Positions 55,916 through 64,000 of a DNA stretch of 64,000 bases are shown here, piece after piece. The position numbers and the translations under genes were made by a program. The first letter of the stretch is position 1. Each line of letters begins with the position of its first letter. The stretch covers positions 161,378,813-161,442,812 of the forward strand of contig JAUPFV010000002.1 of NCBI GenBank assembly GCA_036936605.1. Direction: 5' to 3'. This DNA is from Limnanthes douglasii subsp. nivea (lineage: Eukaryota > Streptophyta > Magnoliopsida > Brassicales > Limnanthaceae). Below the pieces are notes generated by a model, which worked only from the letters and a program-made list of their open reading frames with translations, was not told where the DNA came from and did no database searches.

Positions 55916-56400
55916 TGGGGCCAAGGAAGGAAGACGATCCTCTAGTTCGAAAAGCAGTTGAAATGCTAAAACTTGATCTGCAATGAGGGGAAGGTAAGAA
56001 AGATGAGTCAGTTCGAGCTCAACAGACTCAATCAGATATTAAAATGCGAATGAACCAGTTATTAGATAAAATCACTGTTATAAATGAGAAGTATGATCAA
56101 ATAGAGCAGGATATTCAATCGGCTAAGTTAAAATCAGAGCTGAGGTAGATGGATGATAAAAAAGATGTTGACAGCCAATCTGATCGATCTTGTACAGCTT
56201 TTCAGGTTCTAAGTAAGCAGAAAAAACACATTTTGAATCTAAAAAAGAGCGTTATACTTAGCGAAAAGAGAAAAATGATAAGCAAAGATATGTTACGTCA
56301 AGTGACGATGAGTTCAACTAGAGTTTGAAGGAGGAGGTGTAAACGATGATTAAAAATGGTAAGTTGTTAGCGTATATTAAAAGGTAGAGCAATGTATCAA
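55916..56400 (+). pseudogene. Element C gag, internally deleted
   Basis: Starts MGPRKEDDPLVRKAVEMLKL at 55,916. A coiled-coil N-terminus (MRMNQLLDKITVINEKYDQI, then EQDIQSAKLKSEL) is followed by a jump to the C-terminal gag end (EEV.TMIKNGKLLAYIKR). The core gag fold (W..LP...F) is missing, so a deletion of several hundred bases is inferred. Confidence 0.7.
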
Positions 56401-56699
56401 AGGCTCTTGTTGCATCGACTTTGCACGTGATAAATCCAATTTTAGAGGCATAAAATCTAATAATTCTGGATTCCAAGATTGATGATTTTGATGTTGCATC
56501 AGAATATTTAGATACAGATCTGGATCGGCTGATTCTGATGGTAGTGGATGACTCAGTAAAACAAGGCCGAGTTCGAATTTTATGTGAATATTTTGATTCG
56601 TTGGCAATCTTTGAAGGAGACACTATAACTGGAAATACTGATAGCTCTAGAAAGAGGAATGTAATGAGCTTAGCTACTCATATATAAGGAGAGATGTCT

Positions 56700-57260
56700 A
56701 CACATTTGCATGGTAAGAGAGATGTTTCTTTTATTCTTTTTTATAAAGATAATTTTAGAGGAACTGCAGGTCCTCATGTAGATGCGGTGGTTATTGGAGC
56801 AGAAGTAGATAGTGTTAAAATCTGATGCGTGCTAATAGATACATGTAGCTCTGCAAATGTTCTTTTCAAATTAACATATGATAGAATGCGTAATCCTCCT
56901 CGGATTTCTCAGTCAGGCCGCACTATAATTGGATTAACGTGATTAATAGCTCACGTCATTGGGGAATTCGAGGGGAAGGTGTGTATAAGAAAATGACCTT
57001 TTAGAAAAAAGGTTCAAGCTTTATTCATTGTGGTGGATTTTCCGATCAGCTATAATGCCACTTTCAGGATATCTTGTTTGTCGAGGATGTATGCAGTTGT
57101 ATCTGCAGTTCACTAATGCTTCAATTATGTCATCAGAGATCGCGTGGGGGTCGTCCAAAGTGATTAGAAGGTTGCTAAAGAATGTTATGCCACAGCTCTT
57201 CCAATCTGAGGGTCAAGTAGTGGTGATAAAATTACTGAATAACAATCAGGGGGGTTGACC
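56700..57260 (+). pseudogene. Element C aspartic protease region
   Basis: GPHVDAVVIGAEVDSVKI, a stop, then CVLIDTCSSANVLFKLTYDR. The active-site motif reads DTCSS in place of DTGSS or DGGSS, so the essential Gly is lost. The following NPPRISQSGRTIIGLT matches the flap region. Confidence 0.8.
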
Positions 57261-57419
57261 TCGGATACCGAGGAAGGGTTTGATGATCCGAGGGAAATCC
57301 CAGGTTTCTGTAACAGTAAGTGAAAGTATAGAAGAGTATGTTTTTCCTGATGAGAAGGTACTTTGAATAGGAACTTTACTGACCCTAGCTTTACGTCAAC
57401 AGTTGTTATAATTTTTGTT

Positions 57420-57960
57420 TCACAATTTCGATGTTTTCTCTTGGAAAACAAAAGATGTGGTAGGAGTTTCAATTGAGGTGATATGCAATAGCCTAGAAAT
57501 TAATCTGAAGGTTAAACCTGTGATACAATAAAGATGTGCTTTCTCTTTTGAGAAATTAGAGGCTACTGTTACTAAAGTGGATCGTTTGTCAAGGGTCGGA
57601 CATATAAGGGAGTCATAATATCCCTTATGGAAAGCAAACCCATTGGTGGCTAAAAAGAAGAATGGGAAATGGAGGATGTGCGTCGACTTCACAGATTTAA
57701 ATCAAGCTTGTCCTAACGATCCATTTCTTGTTCCTCGAATAGACCAATTGATAGATTCCACTTCAGGAAATAAAATTGTATCTTGTATGGATGCATTTGC
57801 AAGGTATAATCAAATTCAAATGGATTCAATTGTACTTTTGGAGTTTGATCAGGAAAATTATTAGGGCATGTTATTAGTGAAGAGTGGATAGTAGCTGATC
57901 CAAAGCAGCTAAAAGATTTTGTATCAATGACATCGCCTCGAACTGTCAAAGAATTATAGG
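57420..57960 (+). pseudogene. Element C reverse transcriptase, catalytic region deleted
   Basis: Entry motif FDVFSWKT, then VAKKKNGKWRMCVDFTDLNQ, ACPNDPFLVPRIDQLID, and MDAFARYNQIQMD (motif A Asp). At 57,860 the text jumps from EFDQENY to HVISEEWIVADPKQLKDFVS. About 80 residues, including FGLKNAGATYQ and the YVDD motif, are absent by comparison with elements A and D. Confidence 0.85.
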
Positions 57961-58520
57961 TCTTAACCAGAAGATTAGATACTCTTAATAGATTCATTTC
58001 TAGGTTTTCTGACAAATGTTTCCCTTTTTTCCAAGTACTACGAAGACCAAAGAAATTTGAGTGGACTTTAGAATGTGAAGTAGCATTTTCAAGCATTAAG
58101 GATATATTGTCATCACCAGAGATATTGTCCAAGCCTCAAATTAGAGAGAAACTCTTTTTGTATATTGCAGTGTCATATTTCGCATTAAGTGTTGTGTTGG
58201 TGAGTGAAGATTCGGGAATCTCGAAGCTAGTGTATTATGTCAATAAGAGTTTGGTGGAAACAAAGAAAAGATATTTGAAGCTCGAAAAATTAGCCATGGC
58301 TTTAGTGGTGGCTGCGAGAAAGATACGAGCCTATTTTCAAGCTCACACACTATTATGGTTCGAACTTCGTTCCCATTGGAAAATGTTTTGCAGCGCCCCA
58401 TATATTCATGGAAGGATGACTAAATGGTAATTAGAACTATAAGATTTTGATATCATTTTTGCTCCTCGAATGGCTATCAAGGCCCAAGCCTTAGTTGATT
58501 TTCTTGTTGAGTTTCATTCA
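57960..58520 (+). pseudogene. Element C RNase H
   Basis: SRFSDKCFPFFQVLRRPKKF, then FEWTLECEVAFSSIK, then VYYVNKSLVETKKRYLKLEK, LAMALVVAARKIRAYFQAHT, and the conserved end LYDFDIIFAPRMAIKAQALV. A stop after TKW at 58,428-58,430 interrupts it. Confidence 0.85.
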
Positions 58521-59060
58521 AGTAGATCAGAAGAAGAGATAGACAATGAGGTATTGCCAAGGAGTTCAATGTGGGTGGTTCGAACTGATGGAGGTTCTAG
58601 CATTCAAGGACGCGGTACGGGAGTTCAACTTATTGCTCCATCTGGGGGCGCAATGTTTCAAGCCATTAAATTTGGTTTTCATGCATCGAATAATGAAGCT
58701 GAATATGAAGTTGCATTGGTTGGTTTAAGGATTGTGAGCATTTGTAGGGAAACTTCAGTTAGTTTGGAAACATATTCACAATTAATAGCGAATCAAGTGG
58801 CTGGTGTTTCCGAAGCTAAAAATGATAACTTAATTTTATATCTTCAACGGCTTCAAAACTTGACTCTTCTATTTAAGAAATTTATTGTAAAACATATTAT
58901 CCGAAGAGACACAGTTGTTCATTCGTTGGAAAACGTGGCTTACACTGAAGAATATCCTTGGATTTTACTACAGGCGAGTCCTTCAATTCTAACCTGGTCA
59001 GAGCAATGTAAATATGCAGAAGAAGTTTTTGTCACACCAGATGTAATTCGAAGTGTTTGA
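58470..59060 (+). pseudogene. Element C second (archaeal-type) RNase H
   Basis: One open frame of 196 codons. WVVRTDGGSSIQGRGTGVQL (first Asp; TDGGS in place of VDGSS), then ASNNEAEYEVALVGLRI (Glu), then LETYSQLIANQVAGVSEAKN, where TYSQL replaces GDSQL so that an active-site Asp is lost. The aRNase H marks the Tat lineage. Confidence 0.85.
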
Positions 59061-59099
59061 AGGACTCATATCCTGATCTTCTTGTTAAGAGGAACATTT

Positions 59100-59674
59100 C
59101 CTTAAGATGTGCAATTGGTTAAGAACTTGAAGTATAAATGTTATGACTATGTTGTATTAGATGGGGTGTTATACAAGAACTCTTTGAGTAGGCCATTATT
59201 GCGTTGTTTGATTCAACAAGAGTCTCGTGAAATTTTATTAGAGTTACATGATGATGAGGGTTCAAAACACTGTGGGTTCAAGGCATTGACACGTCGGATT
59301 TTGTTGGCAGGATATTATTGGTCTTCAACTATGAACGATGCTAAGAGTTTAGTTCGAGGCTGTGATACTTGTCAACGATTTTCCAATTCTATTCACAAAC
59401 CTGCAATTTCATTCATGTCTATCACTGAAGTCATCCCTTTTGACAGATGGGAAATAAACTTAGTAGGACCATTGCTTATGGCTTATGGAGGACATCATAT
59501 GATTATTGTAGCGGTAGACTATTTTTCAAAGTGGGCAGAGGTTAAACCATTTTCTGGAACAAAAGCCAAGGATATTATTAAGTTCATTGTGAACAATATT
59601 TGTTTCCGCTTGGTGGTACCTCGGAAAATCACCACAGACAACGATCCTCATTTTAACAACAAATAATTGGTTGA
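59100..59674 (+). pseudogene. Element C integrase, cut at the inverted LTR
   Basis: Zinc-binding region HDDEGSKHCGFKALTRRILL, then GCDTCQRF; core FDRWEINLVGPLLM (first Asp), VAVDYFSKWAEVKPF, and RKITTDNDPHFNNK (second Asp; NDP for NGP). A TAA at 59,664-59,666 is followed by codons for LVD, then the LTR begins at 59,675. The third catalytic residue is lost. Confidence 0.88.
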
Positions 59675-59958
59675 TGTGGACTGAATTCGATCTTAGAGAG
59701 AAATGTAGAGAAGTAAAGTTTAGAGAGAGAAAGTAGACCGTTTATCTAAAAAGTCAGAATGTTTTATTTAGTTTAACCTTGGCCATTATATATAGACACA
59801 AAGACTTAGCGTAACAGAATTTGTTATGTAAAAAGGTCTAATCGCATACTAGCCCTTTATCTTTACATAAAGTCTTAAATTTCTCCCATAACTATTCAAC
59901 TTGCTATACAAGGTTTTATTTATTAAATTTTGATCCTAAAAATTTTATTTCATTTTCA
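59675..59958 (-). repeat. Inverted LTR (3' LTR of part B)
   Basis: 284 bp. On minus it begins tgaaaatgaaataaaa and ends gaattcagtccaca. It aligns along its length with the LTR at 55,511-55,781, including tctatatataatggcc (TATA) and acattctgac. To its right on plus is agccccctag, so on minus a polypurine tract precedes it; it is therefore a 3' LTR of a minus-strand unit. Confidence 0.88.
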
Positions 59959-59975
59959 GTAGCCCCCTAGTTCTT
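59959..59975 (-). other. Polypurine tract of part B
   Basis: On minus: aagaactagggggctac, immediately before the LTR start tgaaaa. This is the plus-strand primer of LTR elements. Confidence 0.75.
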
Positions 59976-60334
59976 ATGAAAGTCAATGAATGAGAACTAA
60001 TTGTCATCAGAAATCTTTATTAGTGGAGAAAAAAATCCTGTCATCCATGGTTCGAACGGTTTTGGGTTAAATACCCCCATATTCTAGAAAACGAATGTTG
60101 TCCTCGAATTAAAGAAACTTATTGTTGACGCTTCGAATATCTCCATATGGAAACATTTTCTTCTAACGATCATAAACGTTTAAGCAAAAATCAAATGGGT
60201 GATGATGCTCTACGAATTAGGTCCACAACTAGGTATGTCATATGGCAGGTGTCAAACTCTCTTTTACACAACTGTTTGGTATTATGCCCAATTATATTCT
60301 CCATCTCTTCTACTTCCCTCTCCCTTAGTCATTT

Positions 60335-60344
60335 CTATAAATAC
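60335..60344 (+). promoter_or_regulatory. TATA box of the part B antisense-type ORF
   Basis: Ctataaatac in the context catttctataaatacttc, ~155 bp before the ATG at 60,498. It lies on the strand opposite to the LTR that borders it. This is the clearest of the three antisense-side TATA boxes. Confidence 0.65.
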
Positions 60345-60497
60345 TTCTTTGTACCTCAGTTTGCTTCGCAATATATTATTAGAGAGAAAGAGTTTCCTTG
60401 TTCTTGAGATTTATTGGTTACCTTCATCTGGATCTTCAATCTCTAAGCTACCTTCACCGGAAAAAACAAATCCACCACCCATCTTTTCATTTTGTTT

Positions 60498-63400
60498 ATG
60501 AGAAAGCATCCAAAACTCAACAAGCCAATAGCCGGAAAAACCAGAAATTCATCATCCCCAGATAAACAGAAACCTCATTTTGGAGAATACGTCTATTTAT
60601 GCATAAGTGAACGTGCACACGAATATAGAGAAGATGGATTAATAAGCAACGATCCTTGATTTTCCACTGATACAATACATTATGGTAACTTTGATCCAAA
60701 CTGAACTCCTGTATTTTCAAATTCATCTATTCCAGAAGAAAGTCAATCATCAAAAACTCAAACACCAAAAACTCCTCGAATTTCACCATCGATAGCTAGA
60801 TCATCACCTCGAATCCCTTCTGCAAGTTCTACTCGTTGAATCAATCGCAAAGTAACCCAAACCATATCTACTTCAAGGAGATTAGAGGAAACACCTTCTC
60901 CACTTATCTCTGAATCCCCTCAAAAACTGCGCAAGGAAACATTCCAGTTGACTCAAAAACTCACCTTCCTCGAACCATTAAAAGAAAAACCTTTAGAGCT
61001 ATGGGACACGATACCGACCATACTTTGAATCCTACATCCTCTTTTCCTCCCTTGAGGTAAATTGTTAAGACAACTACAGAGTCACAAAAATATCCCTCAA
61101 TCAACGATGATAGAGAGCCTACTTCGAATGCCAACCCACCTTGACTAATAGATGAGGCATCCGAAGAAGAAGCTGACTCTGAAGATACCCAATCAAATGT
61201 TGAAGTTGATATTGAAGATGATGCTTCAAATGAAACTGATAATGAAACGGTTAAGGGTGTTTCGAAGACAAAATCACCCGAGGAGAAGGAAAAATAAAGC
61301 TTATGTTGAACTTTCTGAAGATCTAGTTGCTTCAATAGGAGAGAACTTGAGACCACTCAATCCAGAATATATATTGGTACTAAAAACTGTGCCATATATC
61401 TACTATACGGAATCCGATCTACCTCCTTACAAAAGCAATGGGGAATGCCAGATAACATTGTGCTTTGGCTTCCGAAAGAGAAAGAGACTCCACTTGACTG
61501 TGGAAATGATGAATTGGTTGTATACCCTGAAATTCTGAACTAGGGTCTTCGGTTTCCGTTAGATCCAATGATAGTGGAGTACTTCAAACTCCTAAACCTT
61601 TGTTCTACACAAGCCACTCCCAACCAATGGTTCACCCTCATTTCTATAATCATGGCATCCAGAATTTCCCACATTCCCCTTTCCATTCGAGATTTCATTG
61701 CCCTGACTAAACTTTCGATGGGACCAGTTTTTCCCTTCTACTACCTTACTCTCGATAATGACCACAAGATCGCCGATGACTTGCTCGAGGCTGACAAATT
61801 TTGGAAACAAAAATTTGTCTTTATTTTTTGGGGCCTGGGAGAATGGGAAGGATATATCTGAGGAGAATCCATCAAGACTTAACCTCTTCTAAAGGAGGAG
61901 TAGTAATCTTTTTTGCTTCTTCTATTTTTTGTTGTTGCTTTAATTATCTTGCTTTTATTTTTTGCTTACTTTTTTTTAAATGCATCCAGAAATTCTGAGG
62001 TGGTATAAAATTCGTCAAAAAGATGTTAAACACATGTTTGAAAATTTCATAACTTTGGCAGAAAACGAATGGGGCAATGGGTTCCACTCAGCTTTTCTGC
62101 CTATCAACTTCATTAATAGCAACTTGTGACAAATCACACTGAGTGCTGACTTTCTTGAAAATCCGATGCCCAAATCTAAAACTAGTTGTGAAGAGATTAG
62201 TTGCACCTGATGCTAAGGTGCTTCTTCCAATTTGAAATAGGTCGGATAGTCATCTTCCCTCCAAAAAAAGGAAAAAGAATAAAAAAAATAGCTAGCACAT
62301 CTGGTGCTAACCCTTCAGAGATTCTGGCGATGCAACCAAAAGTAAAGAGGAAGGTAACAGAAAAAAAACCTTCCCACTATTGAAAAAAGGAGAGGAGATT
62401 GAGCCTTCCCCAAAAATAAAAAAACTGTTGCTTCAAAGAAAAATAATAACACATCTAAGACACCACCAGAGAAAAGGGAAAAAAGAAAAGTGTACAGACC
62501 CTTCAAGGCGTGCTGCCTTTCGATGCTGATGAAGTCATAGGGGTGGAAAAATCAACAAAGAGAGGCTGCAATAGATAATGATCAAGGAGGCAATCAACAA
62601 GGAGAAACTGCAGTAGATAATGATCGAGGAGACGATCACTTTGATCCTGATAACTTCATCAACATCGATCATTCTCAAGAGCTCGAAAGAGATAAGGATC
62701 CATACATCCAAGGAATTCAAGACCAACTACAACACTTTGGTGAAAGGTCTGCTCATATTCTTCCCGAAGTAACTAAGTCAGAGATCGTTTTTCCACGTCT
62801 ACCTCCGCTCTTATGCCCTACACCAATCCAGTTTTTATATAAATTAAAGAGCCATCTGAAGAAGTTTCACTTGTTCTCCAACCATTTAGTAACCTTGGCG
62901 GTGCAACACAAAAGTTGTTCCAAGAAGTAGAATATGCCCGAAGCGACTTAGATTTTTTGGCGAATGAGATGGTTCACCAAAGGAAAATTGGTGCTGCTGA
63001 GAAGAGAATGGGGGAAATCTTTGGTGGTTTTGTGGAGGACCAATTTCACGGACTCCAAGATGCCAGATCATAATTCCTCCTAGGAATCATCCACCTCAAA
63101 AATCATCTCAGGTCTGTGCATAAGAAAGAGGTAGAAGAGCTCAACATTTCTCATAAAAATGAGATAGAAGAGCTCAAATCTAAACATGCTCAAGAGTTAT
63201 CTAAGGAGAAACAAAGATACTCTACTCTTCAAATTTTACCAAACAAGAGTGAGGATGAAAGTAAAAAAACTAACAGAAAACATGGATGCTCTTAAAACTC
63301 AGTTCGAGGAAGAGAAAAAACTTGTTGTAGAGGCTGCTCAAACTGAATGTTAACAGGATCAAAAAACTGTTAACATTCTTCGTGAAATTCCTGCCTCATT

Positions 63401-63594
63401 TCTAAAAGCTGACCTTTCAAACGTCTGGAAGCTGATTCCCGTTGAAAATCGCTCTAGTGAAGCTTTTGATCCTGTACCTAGCTCTTCATCCGAAGAAGAG
63501 GAATCAGAAGAAACTGCTATTTTTGAGCAATGGGAATTCCCCAAAGAATACTCTGAGGACAATAACTTCGCTCTATTTTTTATTTTCTTTCTTT
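60498..63594 (+). pseudogene. Antisense-type accessory gene of the Tat element (gypsy-type transposon protein)
   Basis: Begins MRKHPKLNKPIAGKTRNSSS and has a Ser/Pro-rich N-terminal part (TPKTPRISPSIARSSPRIPS), then an acidic part. A folded domain at 61,450-61,860 (VVYPEILN, then LRFPLDPMIVEYFKLLNLCS, then TPNQWFTLISI, then SIRDFIALTKLSM, and FWKQKFVFIFWG) matches the putative gypsy-type transposon family (PF04195-like: E-GLRFPLDPF-V---L, QL-PN). A likely intron ends at tgcatccag (61,982-61,990), after which EILRWYKIRQKDVKHMFENF continues. A coiled coil (IEELKSKHAQELSKEKQRY) and an acidic tail end near 63,594. Several stops. Its strand is opposite to the bordering LTR. Confidence 0.7.
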
Positions 63595-63816
63595 GACTTG
63601 TCATCCAACTGTTTTAGGGTGACTCGATTTTGTGTACCATCGGATTATCATTAATGCAACAGTATTTTGCTTCTCTCATACTTTCACTTTTTTTACATTT
63701 ATAATTTTATAAAACAAGATTGTTTACCTTGAAATATTATGTTCATTAAACTTTGAACTTCATGGTGTATTCAAAGAATGTTACACCTTTAACACACATA
63801 ATTCAATTAGAAAATG

Positions 63817-63945
63817 TAGCACTTCGAATATTATAGTGCATTTAAATGACGTAGCACATCGAATTATATAGTGCGTTTAAAGAACGTAGCACTTCGAATA
63901 TTATAGTGCGCTTTAAAGAACGTAGTGCTTCGAATATGGTTGTTT
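63817..63945 (+). repeat. 35-bp tandem repeats (gtagcacttcgaatattata)
   Basis: Units at 63,817-63,850, 63,851-63,885, 63,886-63,921 and a partial one. Each has gtagcac.tcgaat, then atagtgc, then tttaaa.ga.c. More diverged versions flank it (tgaacttcatggtgtattca at 63,754). It lies right of the accessory gene, as the arrays do in elements A and D. Confidence 0.88.
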
Positions 63946-64000
63946 CTTCGAAAAAGTGTTTACTATAAGCATACAAGACTTCGAATAGTTACTTTTGGTC

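Larger units (their letters stand above)
55511..59674 (+). mobile_element. Tat-type Ty3/gypsy retrotransposon C (5' part)
   Basis: LTR, primer site, shortened gag, protease, RT with an internal deletion, RNase H, second RNase H and integrase up to the TDN.PHFNNK motif. The element then ends abruptly at the inverted LTR of the same family. It is the best preserved Tat copy here, yet it carries deletions and stops. Confidence 0.85.

Overview
This window is nuclear DNA of a flowering plant, most likely a eudicot. It is AT-rich, intergenic and full of transposable elements. The organism type follows from a plant hAT element, dual-RNase-H Ty3/gypsy (Tat-type) retrotransposons, an RNase-H-bearing plant L1 LINE, a captured calmodulin-like gene, a plant mobile domain relic and a pentatricopeptide-repeat gene fragment. 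I see no intact host gene, rRNA or tRNA gene. Almost every coding stretch is a mobile-element gene or a gene fragment, and nearly all are broken by stops, frameshifts, deletions or insertions.

Layout. 0-4.5 kb: a plant-mobile-domain (PMD) pseudogene between two blocks of short imperfect palindromes, an unidentified ORF, and a minisatellite linked to a Tat element. 4.69-6.16 kb: a MULE-like element with ~210 bp terminal inverted repeats that has captured a CML15/16-like EF-hand gene. 6.65-6.95 kb: a PPR fragment. 7,057-13,059: a complete-ended 6.0 kb hAT transposon with an 8-bp target-site duplication (ACTGTATG). It carries two divergent genes: a BED-finger transposase (+) and a second protein of putative-plant-transposon type (-). 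Between their two TATA boxes lies a ~275 bp array of GC-rich hairpins. 13.1-16.6 kb: palindrome clusters and unidentified short ORFs. 16.6-20.23 kb: an older relic of the same two-gene hAT family in the same arrangement, cut by a minus-strand L1 LINE (20.23 to about 27.7 kb). The LINE itself holds a deleted LTR retrotransposon (25,499-26,935, TSD GAAGA).

27.8-32.7 kb is AT-rich with diverged repeats. 33-41.3 kb is Tat element A (pol on minus, an antisense-type ORF on plus). 41.3-43.4 kb holds MULE-like termini and minisatellites. 43.5-44.2 kb is an integrase fragment (E). 46.6-54 kb is Tat element D (minus). 55.5-59.67 kb is Tat element C (plus), which stops inside integrase where an inverted LTR of the same family begins (59,675-59,958). 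To the right of that LTR lie a polypurine tract and a plus-strand ORF in antisense orientation (part B, continuing off the window).

How the parts fit together. The strongest signal is the two-gene hAT family: two copies in one window keep the same divergent gene pair around a shared promoter region. The second strongest is a recurring layout in the Tat elements: an ORF antisense to pol, with its own TATA box, followed by a tandem-repeat array between it and pol. All family names rest on motifs read by eye; no database search was possible.
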